Source of the DNA: Heterocephalus glaber
Taxonomy: Eukaryota; Chordata; Mammalia; Rodentia; Bathyergidae
Direction: 5' to 3'
Length of the DNA stretch: 64,000 nucleotides
Assembly (NCBI RefSeq): GCF_000247695.1
Contig: NW_004624795.1
Location: 10,210,000-10,273,999, forward strand
Shown here piece by piece: positions 53,715 to 64,000 of this stretch. How positions within the stretch are numbered: position 1 is the first letter of the stretch; each line of letters starts with the position of its first letter. Under the pieces are notes generated by a model. That model made no database searches. It was not told the origin of the DNA and saw nothing but the letters and a program-made list of their open reading frames with translations. The position numbers were made by a program, and so were the translations under genes.

Positions 53715-53929
53715 ATTGTATCCCAAATGGACTGACTAGCATTCTGACACGATGTAGTCTAAAATATAGTCTATCTATTAGAATAAGACGGTTAATGATA
53801 AAGACTGGAAACTAGGGAACATGCAGGTGTGGAGAGCCCAACTTGAGGAGTTTAAAGGCAAGAAGTAAAGCAAAAGACAGATTCCAGTCTCCTGAGAATA
53901 GTCAGGTTATGTTTTGAAATAAGATCATA

Positions 53930-54400
53930 AAAATTCCGACTCGTTACCTTGGCCCTCAAGACTGGATAATCCAGACCCTGCCTACTTCTTATCTCCTACT
54001 ACTACCTCATCTCCTACTACTCTCTCCACACTCCAGTTACACTTCTTTATGTTCTCTGAACCATCCAGATTTGATTTCCTGCTGTGAGACTTTTGTCTTG
54101 CCTGGAATGCTGTGTTCCCCAGCCATAGCTGACTCACAGTTTTAGTCTCAGGTAAAACATCACTACCCAGTCTGAATCTGCCCTCCTCTACTTAGCCATA
54201 TTTGATAGCACCTTTCAGTGTCTGAAATTTAGTTCATTGCATTGTTTCCTTTACATTGTTTTTCTGCCACCACGGGATGTAAATGCTGTAAGAGCGGAGA
54301 CTTTACCTTATTCACTGTGATATCACAAGAACTTAGTACAGTATAATGCCTGTATGTGATTACACTGGCTAAATGTTTAGTGGATGAGGGCAGGAAGGAA
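53930..54400 (+). mobile_element. L2 3'-end relic
   Basis: TGCCTGGAATGCTGTGTTCC, then GTCTCAGGTAAAACATCACT and TAGTACAGTATAATGCCTG follow the order of the L2 3' end. Confidence 0.55.
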
Positions 54401-56999
54401 AGCAAACATAAGGGAGTCAGGGAGTTAAGGAAACTTCCAAGAGCAGTGAGCTATTGTGCTAATGAAGATCTCATGTTTCAAGAAGGCTAAGATGACTCCT
54501 TTGAAGCAGTTTTCCCTTGTTTTCCACAGTGTAGGGCTGTGTGCTGCAGATTCTTATGCTTTTACTCCCTGACAAACGGACAGTATTCTTGAACTGGTTA
54601 AGTTCTTGAAAGAAAAAAAATGTAATAGCAAAGGAAATATTGCCTTTGGGTACAGAATAAAAGAGATAGTAAAATAACTCTGACTGATCTTTTATATTTT
54701 GGTTTCTCAAAACTTTCATGTCATTCAAAAAGGATGAATTCAATAAAGTTTAGCCCAGGGAAGGGAATCATTCTTGATTTTGCCAATATTCTCAAACAAC
54801 CCTAGGATTCTATGCATAGCTGATGTTATCTTGAAGTATGTCTGCTGTAATAAGGTATACAACAAATTGCCACCATTTCTAAGTGATGCTATGTTTTTGT
54901 CTTTTAAGTGTCATACTGAATCTATAGGTCAGACTTTACAAGGAATATTTACATTTTTAATAATAGCTTCAATGAATTAGTAAAAAGTAGGCATTTCTAA
55001 CTTCTTACTCTGGTCACAGCATCTAGCCAGATTACTTACTAGGTAGTCAGCATTATTATATCCTCCTCCTCTCTTGAAATGACCTTCAGGTGAAACATCT
55101 CTGTACTGATACATTTTTTTCCTCCCTTCTAGTCCTTCCCAAATGACCTGATTGAAGACTATCCCATCTTATACATTAATCTGATTGATTTTAGAGGTGC
55201 ATGTGCATTTCATAAAGAAAATCTCTCTTCAAAAACCACTGGGGTCTTGAATAATAAGGCTGACATAAATGTTCTATTTTCATAGAGCCAAAAATGAACC
55301 TTGGGAGATTTCTTTCATGGAGTAATTTTGTCATTTTATTTACAGAGAAACTAGGGAGAAGAGTGGCTGCTCACAGTCACTTGGGTAGTGGTCGACAGAG
55401 ATGGAACGCAGACACTAGACCAGTACTCTTCCAAAGGCAGCGCCCTTCCAAACATAAAACCAATGACATGGCAGACTCCCAAGTGTTTCTTTTTGAACCG
55501 ATTATAGATTGTTAATTTCAGAAGAAAATAACAGAGTTTGTGCTATGAGTTTCTTTGCTGGGTCTTCTTTCTTCTAAATTATAGAGAAAGACCTATTTCA
55601 TAATTTTATTGTCTGTCAGTCTGCTTACACAGGATAGTCACAAGAAGTTGTTTGAAGGATACTGCCAGTTTTTGGTGGGAGCTACCATATCTGTGTTTTT
55701 CTCTTTCAAATTGTTATATTTGTCAAAGCCTTGACAAATGGAAAGGAAAAAAGAGAATGACTTACTGGGAAAATGACCTTAAAGCAGACATAATAGAAGA
55801 CACTAATTATAAATAGAAGGTGCCAAGAGGGTACAGTCAAATGTTTTGTAATTATTTAGTCAGCTATGGTATTCGTGAACTAAAAAATATTCTGTGTTTG
55901 CTCAGTCACCCCTTGCCAACCATAGGATATTAAAGTGACCTACTTTAAGAAGTTATCTTGTCTTTTGCAGACAAACCCTGTATTCATATTACCACTATTG
56001 TTGATTAACCATTTTTGTACTCTCATTTTGTCTGTTGTTCATAACACGTGTCAAATGTGCTAAATTTTCACTTTCAAGGACTATTTTACAAGCCATATTT
56101 AACTACTTTTTAAAATATCTCTGAGCTTACCCATATCTTTCTTTGTGAATATAAAACCAAGGAGTACCTTATATATCCTTACTGCTCTCTCTGGAAGCTG
56201 GTAACTTAAATACTATGAGCCAAGGAACCAATCTCTTGGTTTGGAAAGGCTGACAGTGCTCTGTCCTAAGAAAAAATCTCATTGAGGTCCTGTCTTTACT
56301 TTTGTTCTCCCTAACAATATAAACCTAAGCCCTCACACTGAGTATGAACTGAAGATCCCCAGTCAGTTGATCAAGATAATCTGAGAGATTTTCATAGACC
56401 TCTAACTGGTCAGTAGCTTCTGACAAAAGTATCTTTCTCATCAGCTTTTAAAATTATTATTATTTTTTAAGAGATTGTTTGGGCTTCATTATTAAACCAA
56501 TTCTCTCCATGACTGGTAGATATCACACTTTTTCCTTCTTCCCTTTCCTTCTGGTGATCTGAGTCCTGTAGGCAAGTTAAGAGTCATTAAAATCCCTTGA
56601 CCTCATACCTTCTTAAGTACTTTGAAGTAAATATGTAAGTACTTTGTCAAGGAAGGATGGAAATGAGGCTCTTGATTACAAAGACCTTGCAAGTCTATTG
56701 AAGATGTATTATTTTAATCTTTGCAGTGATGGCAGAGATAAATCTAATTAATTGCTTTTGATAAGGACTCTGTGTGTTGAGGTGTTAAGATATAATTGGC
56801 TATAAACTAACATATTGCAGATGCACAGCTTTCAAGAAGAATCTAATGTGAATTGTGCCCATTTTTCTTTCAAGTTGTTTATTAGTAACATTTTAAAATG
56901 AAGACATTTAATCATATGGTAGAATTTGGAGTGGGAGAGAAATGCTTTTCTAGAAGATACTATATTTAAGACTCTGCAAACATATTTATCATTTAGAAA

Positions 57000-58230
57000 C
57001 TAATGGATTTTTAAAAAGTATTAATTAACAGCAAAAGAAAAAATATTTAGAAATTAACTTAAAAATGTATAAGATCAATATAAAAATAACTCTAAACCCG
57101 TGTAGAAGGTCACAAAAGAAGATCTGAACAAATGAAAAGACCAAGTTCTTGGCTAAGGAGACTCAAAATAACATCATAAGGATAGATACTAATACATCCT
57201 TCATTAGTTTGTAAATTTACTTCAATTTTCCAATAAGTAGCATTGTTTTATTTTTTAACAAAAATAAGGAGATTTTGAAATTAGTATATAAAAATAAGCA
57301 GCCCAAAACAATTAGGAAAGCTTCATTAACAAAGCAGCCAAAGAGGGTTGGTCTCACTGGATACAGAAACATTTAGTATTATAAAGCCTCAGTTATTAAA
57401 ATAGATTAGTTTTGGTGCATGAATAAGTAAACTAACCAAACAGCCAGAGTAAAAATTACAGAAGTAGATCAGAATAATTATGAGATTGGTATATGGTAAA
57501 GCACACTTCAAATCAGTGAGGAAAAGATCAATTGTTTAATGAATATGGCTGTGTCTTGCAGGGAGAAAATATGAGTTGGACTCATATACCGCATACTAAG
57601 TTGGATTCCAAATGAATCGAAGATTTTAAAGTGAAATCATAGAAGTACTAGAAGGAGCACAAGAGTTATTTATTAATCTTGGAGTGCGCAGTGGTTTCTA
57701 ATTTGACTTTAGTACCAGAAGTCACAAAAGATTGATAAATTTAGCCATAAACTTTTGGATAATGAAAAAATCCATAACCACAGCAAAAGAGGGAAATATG
57801 TTTGTAATTCTTAGTACTGACATTTAATCTCTCCAGGATTTCAGAAACTGAATAAAAAAGTAATGAATAGAAAATTTGGCGAAATAAACAGTTCATATAA
57901 AAGAAATACTAAATGTTTCTTCAAGAATAAAGGGAAAAAAACGACCTCACTGAAACTCTCATAATGCATCATTTCATCAACAAGACTGGCAGAAATTCAG
58001 AAGTTATATGCTACATCATCTTGGTAAGAATTTGGAGTATCAGACAATATTATTGGTGGAACAGTGTATTAGTACAACCCCTATTGACGGCAATTTGGCA
58101 ATACCATTAATTTCATTAAGACTGTATGATAATTTCATCAAGTTAATATTTACTGTAATTTCTGGAAGAAAATATTTTGTTTGTTTCCTTTTTGTTTTTT
58201 CTATTTGTGATCTAAAAGAGATCTGGATTT
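57000..58230 (+). mobile_element. L1M ORF2/3' fragment
   Basis: A-rich sense-strand L1 relic. A typical block is 'CACAAAAGATTGATAAATTT' followed by 'CCATAACCACAGCAAAAGAG' and a final 'CTATTGACGGCAATTTGGC' block. Many stops; not coding. Confidence 0.6.
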
Positions 58231-58899
58231 AGAAAGTATTGACTATCATGTCTCTGAGACTATAAAGTACTAAGTCTTTATAAAGTACTCAAGCACCATA
58301 TACATAATTATAATTATATGGAATGACATTTCTAATTATATGGAATGAAAACTGGTTTAATGAGGTTGTAAGGAAGGAGATTTATATTACCAAAGTAAAG
58401 TTAAGGTTTTGAAATAGATTCCTCATAGAAGATTGTTTTTGCCTAGTGTTCCATTTTATTTTTGCTGATCTAACCTTTTCCCTCTTAGAACTCACCAAAC
58501 CAGACAAACAATATATTTCCTTTGAATGTGCAAATAGAAAGAGAACAAAATGTTTTACTTCTGTGTCATTCATTAGTAATGTGACCTTGTAGTGTGTGAG
58601 CTCTGTGTAATAGAACTAGAACTCCTGCTGGCCAAGGGCCTTGCAAGTTTGTATAAAGGGTAGAAAAGAGGGAAAGGATAGACACTTTATGAAATGATAT
58701 ATGAGATACAATAATAGATTTTAAAAAGCCTGCTGTTTGGATGGATAAAATTAAACCCATATCTGATATTGTAAAGAACTTTAATCAGTAGTGTCATCTG
58801 CTTATGATACAACATACTTCTATACTTTCATCTCGCTTTTTTGGAGAATGGAGTTTTTCACATAAATTAGTTTCCTAGCATTCTGTGGCAGAAAAAGCT

Positions 58900-59050
58900 T
58901 GCATTTAGAGCCAGGAAGAACTGAATTCAAATTATTCTTTACAGCTGGCCTGTGAAAATAGACAAGTCACATGGTTTCTCCATGACTTAGTTTTCTCTTA
59001 TGTAAAATTGGGTTAATAACACTTGTTTGTGGTATTGGTGTCAGGTGAAA
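58900..59050 (+). mobile_element. MIR-like SINE relic
   Basis: TTAGAGCCAGGAAGAACTGA, then AGACAAGTCACATGGTTTCT and GTAAAATTGGGTTAATAACA, the order of a MIR core. Confidence 0.6.
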
Positions 59051-59895
59051 ATCCTCTAGGATAGTGCCTGACCTTATTCATGTTTAATGATGGCTGTCCA
59101 TCCCTGGCAGTCATTCTTCCTGGCTTAGCTCCCAGTGCGTACCACTGTCAGAGTACTGCCACTTTCCTGATGTCTGTTTGACTATCTCTGGGGATGGACT
59201 CTGCTTTCGTCTTATCGCTAGTGTTTAGGACACTGCCACATATGTTAGGTAAATGAAATACTTTAAACACCTATATTTGATTTTAATACTTTAAAACAAA
59301 TATTTTTAAATGTCTTGTTAATCATTGCATCATATTGAATGTATTGTAGAGATTTAGCATTGGTGTATCCATTAGACTTAAATGTATTCCAGGGTGACCT
59401 GGTGATTTGGTGACCCTTTGTTGTGTTAAGGTAAATCATCACTAGTTGAGGATCTTAGTCACTTTTGTGCCAGGAAGGAGATGGCCGTGTTTTTTCACAT
59501 CTCTCTTTGAGCTAAGTAGTATTTTTCCTTCCATAAAATGAAGTGATGCCAAGAGGCTGGGTAACATTTCTGAGGCTACATGATTAGCCCCTGGTGATAC
59601 TGTCATTTGAACTTGGCTTCTTTAACTTCTGCCTAGTGCATTCTCCATGATATTAAATAAGGTAAATGCATTTGAAATACTTAGCACAGTGTGTGACGTG
59701 TACAGCCCGTGAATGGTAGTTGCTGTTATTATTATATCAGAATGTCCTCTCGAGATCTGAGAATCTGTCCCATGCATGTGTTATTAAAGTAATCTGTAAT
59801 GAACTTATGCAGACTTACTTTTAGAATTGAGCTCTCTTCCATGATTATTCCAGTCTTATGAACAACTGGGTCACTAGTGGTTAAAGCCCTAGGAG

Positions 59896-60273
59896 TTTGT
59901 GGTAGTTACTTTTCTCTCATTGCAGAGACAAAATATCAGAACCCAAAGCTAAAGGGGAAAGGGTTTAATTAGCTCACAGTTTGTAGAGGTGTCAGTCCAT
60001 AATCAGCTGGCTCCAAGGCAGAGTGGCACGTGGTAGAGGGGCTTTGCAGAGGAGAAACAGTTCATGGCACCCACAAGGTAGCAAAAGCAACCAGGGAACC
60101 TTATCTGCCCCTTTTATCTTTTTCAGACTACTTAGGGTGTGTAGCACTCACACCCTTAATCCCAGTGCCTTCAGGCCTAGTAACCCCACCAGCAATCAGT
60201 CACACACTCTAGATTCAACCAGGTCTGGAAAAGCATGTGGCTTTGAGGGGACATCTAAGCACAAGCCATAACA
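59896..60273 (-). mobile_element. MaLR-type LTR
   Basis: Closely resembles the inner copy at 51673-52115 (GCTCACAGTTTGTAGAGG, AGAGGAGAAACAG, GGGGACATCTAAGCACAAG), so both belong to one subfamily. Confidence 0.75.
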
Positions 60274-60387
60274 GATCTTAAGCTCCACTCTCAAGTCACC
60301 CCTTTTTCCTTCTTGGGATAGGTCTGAGGAACTTTCCAGTATCGGGTCTGTTGGACTTTTGCTGCAGGTTTTTTATATTATACATCT

Positions 60388-60396
60388 GTATGTGTA

Positions 60397-60445
<49 letters not shown>

Positions 60446-60448
60446 TCA
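60388..60448. repeat. (TG)n(TA)n compound microsatellite
   Basis: TG run passing into a TA run in STXBP4 intron 1, after a MaLR LTR. Confidence 0.95.
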
Positions 60449-61351
60449 TAATAAAGTAGATAGAGACCCATCCATCTTTGTAGAGAACTCTTTATTCTTC
60501 ATTTCTCTTGCTGACATAAATCTTCCCCTCTTCCTATTGCTGGCTGTTGCAGGGGCTGTGAAAGTCAGAATATGCTTTTAACTCCCAGGTCAGTGAATAC
60601 AACTCTGCTAAGCTCCCAAAAGGCATTGGCTGTTTCTTCCAGGTTCATTCAGTTTATTTACAGAACCCAGGACTTCTGCATTCATTTGTTAGAAAAGAAA
60701 TAGGAGGAATCCCTTGATCTCAGTTCTGTCTCTGTAATTGATCTACTACAAACAACTGATATGCAAAGTGAGACACAGCAGTTCCCCATACTATGTATTC
60801 ATTGGTGGAACTGTCACTGCTCTCAGGGTACTTACTGTACCTGTGAAACTTGACAGTTGGAGAAAATCAAATCTCAAATTGGAACCAATGTCTATCAAAT
60901 TTCAAGATCCATGCCATGGTCTCTAAAGTCTGAGTCCTGGCTGGGAAAGCAACCATTGGCTGTTTCTCCTTTGTATGGGAAAGCACACAGTCTCTCTGAA
61001 TCTAGTTACTTCTTTCTTCAATAGGTGAGTTGTGCTAAATGAGCCTAATGTGTTTTCCAACTTTAAATATATGCTATGTGTTGTAAATCAGTCATACCTT
61101 AGTAAAGTTTTTAAAAACCCGATTTTCAATTAAAAATGTCGGTTTGAACTTAGCATGTATCTTCTTTATCTCCCAAAAGCCCACTAAGAATTCATATTAC
61201 TGAAGAGTCAGGTCTTCTTTATTCATATATCTTATGCCAAGGTAATAAACCTCTGTTCAAATAGTTTTGTTTTCATTAAATAAAAATGCACTATTTTAAA
61301 TGTTCAGAGTGGAGCTGTATGACACATTAACATTTTTTTTTCTTTTCACAG

Positions 61352-61428
61352 GAAAGTATTTAAGAAATGTATGGAGTAAAATGAGTCAGAGTAATGTAGG
61401 ATCTGTAGGACATCCCTCAAGAGAGTTG
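61352..61428 (+). other. Possible STXBP4 non-coding exon 2
   Basis: A long T/C tract ending CACAG is followed by 77 bases and a GTGAGA donor. All frames have stops, so it could only be a 5' UTR exon. It lies 480 bases before the first coding exon. The assignment rests on splice signals alone. Confidence 0.35.
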
Positions 61429-61907
61429 GTGAGAGGATAAGAATTTCTATTTTCTTCAAACATATTGTATAATTAATTTTTTATTTATTAATTATTGTAT
61501 AATTAATTTTCTGACTGTAAACTTCATAGCCTTGTGCCCACAAGAGACATTTTCCTCAATCTTTTATTATTATGTGATTTCCAGCCTTACTAATGGTAGA
61601 AGTTGTAATAGTTATCCAAAGCTTTGGTGTATTCTTCACTTTTGCCAGAAAATGTAGATTTTATATAAATAACAGTATTTATAATGATATAGATACAGGC
61701 CCATCTGTCTCTCTAGGGAGTTGTCTTTACACTTCAGATGTTATTACCAATGACTAAAATGCCATAGCCCAAAATACAAAAAATATAAAACATCTATACT
61801 CGGGCATGTATTATTTATTTGCCAAGTACTGTTTCTATATTTTTAATGCAAATTGGAATCAAATTTGATTGTTCTAAGATCTGACGAATTATTTTCTACC
61901 ATTCCAG

Positions 61908-62038
61908 TCTTAGGAAAAGAAGAATTTCTAGACTCTTCATCAAGCTCTTCATTTATACAACTGTTAAATCCAAAGAGACGGTGGTGAAAGCATGAATAAA
62001 AATACATCTCCTGCAGTATCATCCAGTCTACTTCAAAA
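61908..62038 (+). CDS. STXBP4: STXBP4 first coding exon (N-terminus)
   Basis: STXBP4 (Synip) binds syntaxin 4, regulates GLUT4 vesicle fusion and stabilises p63. It has an N-terminal PDZ domain, a coiled coil and a C-terminal WW domain. Only the start is here. The exon follows acceptor ATTCCAG (a second AG at 61912-61913 is possible). The ATG at 61992 has A at -3. The 15 codons plus AA before a GTAATT donor read MNKNTSPAVSSSLLQ, then a split Lys, matching human MNKNTSTVVSPSLLEK. The PDZ domain would begin in the next exon, outside the window. The 84 bases before ATG are 5' UTR. Confidence 0.87.
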
Positions 62039-62195
62039 GTAATTTTTAAGTTAAATTCAATATATTTAAAAATATTATAGTTTGAAATATGTAGACTATT
62101 AATGATCATGTAATTAAAAGAGTTTTACAGCTAGCTGTAATGTGCTCTGGGATAGCATTAATGAGTTAAATAATACAGAGTTACTAGTGTTTCAC

Positions 62196-62480
62196 TGTGT
62201 TTTAGTTTACCATTGCTGTAACAAAAATGTTTAAGATAATCAACTTGTAAGGAGGAAAGATTGACTTTGGCTCACGATTTCAGAGGTTTCAGTCCATGAT
62301 TGCTTGGCCTTATTGCTGGGGCAGCATAGTTGTTCATCATGGAAAGGAGTTGTTCATCATGGAAAGGTGGAAATGGTCTGTTTACCTCATGGCAGCCAGG
62401 AAGCAAAAAGATAGGAAAGTCTCAGGTCCCCGTATTCCAGTGAGATAAGTATGTATGAACTGAGGGCAAGTATCTTAAGG
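62196..62480 (-). mobile_element. MaLR-type LTR remnant
   Basis: TTTAGTTTACCATTGCTGTAA, then GGAGGAAAGA and CAGAGGTTTCAGTCCATGAT, as in the other copies. Contains a small tandem duplication (GTTGTTCATCATGGAAAGG, twice, about 62330-62366). Confidence 0.65.
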
Positions 62481-62526
62481 GGGATTAATGATAATGAGTC
62501 TTTTATTGTAGTAAAATTTATATATA

Positions 62527-63831
62527 CAGTGGATCCTCGAGTTATGACCAGTCTCGCAGACAAACAACTTGGGTTATGACCGGAATTTTAGTTTTAACTC
62601 ACAACCAAAGTCTTGAGTTACATGACCTGAATGCTGGCTGCTTGTGTGGTTGTAAACAAAGACTTACAGTGCCAGAAAAGCATATGTAAGAGTATGTAAG
62701 CGTCAGTCTGAGCCCAGATGGGCCTGTTTGTAGATATGATTTTGGTCAGTGCTTCATATAATCCTACAATTACTGCTATCAAAATGGCCCCCAAAGCTAA
62801 GGAAGGAAAGGAAGGTAAAGAAAGCAATCACAATCAAAAAGAAGAAGGAAATTGTGGAGAAATATGAGAGTGGCATTCATGTGACTGATCTCACTAATAT
62901 GTACAGCAAGTCAAAATCCACCATCTCGGCTATCTTACAGAGAAAAGATTTGTATAAGGAAGCTAGTGTTGCTAAAGGTTTTACTCAAATTAGTGAGTCA
63001 CAGTTGACAGTGTTAGATGAGGTAGAAAAGCTATTATTGGTGTGGATAAATAAAAAGCTGATGGCAGGTTATAGCCTATCTGAGTCTACAGAGGAACTTC
63101 AGCAACTTCTGGCTGAGCAACAGAAAATGGCAGCTGAGGAGCTTTCTGAAGAGGAGGGGGAGCATCAACAGTCAGTGCAGCAAAGTTCTTCTGATATAAA
63201 GGAAATCCTGAAAAAATGGACAGAGCTACAGACATTTGTAGAGAAGACCCACCCAGACAGAGAAAAAGCCAATCATTGCATTCACTTGCTTAATGAGAGT
63301 GTCATGTCACACTACAGAACAGTGTTAAAGAAAAGACAGAAACAGACAACCTTAGGCCAGTTTTTAATTCTGCAAAGGTTGAGACCTAGTGAGCCAGAAG
63401 CAGGTCCTAGTGGGCTACCGACTCTCCCAAGGAAAGGACACCAGAGAGCCAGATTCCTGATGTTCTTACAGAAAGGGATTCTCCTTCTAAACAATAACCA
63501 CCTTCCATTTCATCTTCCCTTCTTGAAAGCCAAAGATGTCAACATCAATTGTGAATGCAATATGAAATTGTTATATTTGGTAAAGTAGGCACATATTATA
63601 ATGTTTTTGTGAATACACTAGAAAGATTATTGCTGTTTCTAGTAAATTACACACATTATACAACCCTCTTTTAATTATGAAAAGGTTAGTTAAGGGATGA
63701 TTTGGGGGGTTCAGAACACATTATGAGTATTTCCATTATTTCTTATGGGAAAAATAGTCTTGACTTACAACCAACCTGAGTTACAAACAGCCCTTGTGAA
63801 TGAATTGAATTTGTAAGTCCAGAGCCCACTG
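62527..63831 (+). mobile_element. Tigger/pogo-type DNA transposon, internally deleted
   Basis: 1305 bp bounded by imperfect inverted repeats (CAGTGGATCCTCGAG on the left; the right end, complemented, is CAGTGGGCTCTGGAC) and flanked by TA on both sides (62525-62526 and 63832-63833), the target duplication of the Tc1/mariner-pogo superfamily. Inside is a long frame with a Tigger-type helix-turn-helix N-terminus and a Tigger C-terminal tail. A full Tigger is roughly 2.4 kb, so about 1 kb, the DDE nuclease region, is missing. It cannot encode an active transposase but keeps both ends. Confidence 0.9.
62784..63588 (+). pseudogene. Tigger transposase remnant: DNA-binding domain fused to C-terminal tail
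   Basis: The natural start is probably ATG at 62784 (MAPKAKEGKEGKE). One frameshift later the frame continues as ITIKKKKEIVEKYESG, then SKSTISAILQRKD (first CENP-B-type HTH) and EKLLLVWINKKLMAG (start of the second HTH). Near 63090 it jumps to LAEQQKMAAEELSEE and the conserved tail (HPDREKANHCIHLLNESVMSH, EAGPSG). Another frame after about 63420 would end in DSPSKQ with stop at 63495-63497, suggesting a second frameshift; the frame as it stands stops at 63588. Between the HTH and the tail no DDE residues exist. The uninterrupted length suggests a rather young element. Confidence 0.85.
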
Positions 63832-63919
63832 TATTTGGATTCTACTCTCCAGAATGTTCTTAGAATCTAAATCATTTTAATTTTTGAAGGAAATGGCCTT
63901 CAAAATGTTATTGAATTCT

Positions 63920-64000
63920 TTTTTTTTAATTTTATTTTATTGGTACATTTTAGGTATACAATATAATGACATTCATCATTGGAAATTTGCACCTTTACAT
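63920..64000 (-). mobile_element. L1 3'-end repeat, cut by window end
   Basis: TTTTATTGGTACATTTTAGG, then ACATTCATCATTGG, as in the other four copies. Confidence 0.5.

Larger units (their letters stand above)
45963..61907 (+). other. STXBP4: STXBP4 intron 1 region (about 16 kb)
   Basis: No coding exon found. Contents: solo-LTR candidate (about 46480-47083), MIR-like pieces near 47180-47410, LTR-like piece on the minus strand (about 48805-49070), L1 3'-end-like (about 49880-50060, -), (TG)n (50452-50487), nested MaLR LTRs (51389-52200), (CA)n (53689-53714), L2-like (about 53930-54400), MIR-like (about 55340-55440), plus-strand L1M (about 57000-58230), MIR-like (58900-59050 and 59500-59650), MaLR LTR (59896-60273), (TG)n(TA)n (60388-60448) and a possible non-coding exon (61352-61428). 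The parts between are AT-rich with nothing recognised. Confidence 0.6.
62039..64000 (+). other. STXBP4: STXBP4 intron 2 (start)
   Basis: Contains a MaLR-type LTR remnant on the minus strand (about 62196-62480), the Tigger element (62527-63831) and the beginning of an L1 3'-end-like repeat (about 63920-64000, -). No second coding exon lies in the window. Confidence 0.7.

Noticed and set aside
1..64000. CRISPR arrays, operons, prokaryotic signals
   Set aside because: None seen; the window is vertebrate nuclear DNA with spliced genes and SINEs.

Overview
The window is vertebrate nuclear DNA from a placental mammal, almost certainly a rodent. The genes are split by GT-AG introns. About 95% of the bases are intron and repeat. 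Many tRNA-derived ID-type SINEs and 7SL-derived B1 monomers occur together, and that pairing is a rodent signature. I see no obvious murid B2 or B4 elements, and the ID-like SINEs carry an unusual central block, so a non-murid rodent is likely. The exact lineage is inference.

Three genes are recognisable, in the same order as the mammalian TOM1L1-COX11-STXBP4 block (human 17q22). (1) TOM1L1, plus strand, 5503-37379: the last 12 coding exons, giving 403 in-frame residues, plus a separate non-coding terminal exon to about 38.7 kb. The first exons, which encode the N-terminal part of the VHS domain, lie before the window. (2) COX11, minus strand, 39277-45797: complete, four exons, 275 residues. 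(3) STXBP4, plus strand: promoter, non-coding exon 1 near 45.9 kb, a possible second non-coding exon at 61352-61428 and the first coding exon at 61908-62038. The rest of the gene runs past the end of the window.

TOM1L1 and COX11 meet tail to tail, with a few hundred bases between their poly(A) signals. COX11 and STXBP4 are head to head and share one CpG-rich, TATA-less promoter that carries a TCTCGCGAG element. The three proteins do not form one pathway: TOM1L1 is an endosomal and Src-family adaptor, COX11 is a mitochondrial copper chaperone for cytochrome c oxidase, and STXBP4 is a PDZ/WW syntaxin-binding adaptor.

The introns hold repeats of several ages: MIR, L2, L1M, MER5 and MER20 relics; MaLR-type LTR remnants, nearly all on the minus strand; L1 3' ends, also on the minus strand; and candidate solo LTRs with their own TATA box and poly(A) signal at about 12.9, 14.1 and 46.9 kb. 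There are also two cut-and-paste DNA transposons worth attention. One is an 81-bp hAT-type miniature element with an 8-bp target duplication (5248-5328). The other is a 1305-bp Tigger/pogo element (62527-63831) with a TA duplication; its long reading frame joins the DNA-binding N-terminus directly to the C-terminal tail, and the DDE catalytic core is deleted. A 100-base run of N at 29629-29728 is an assembly gap. I found no convincing new biological system. The most unusual items are the Tigger derivative, the hAT miniature element and the shared promoter.
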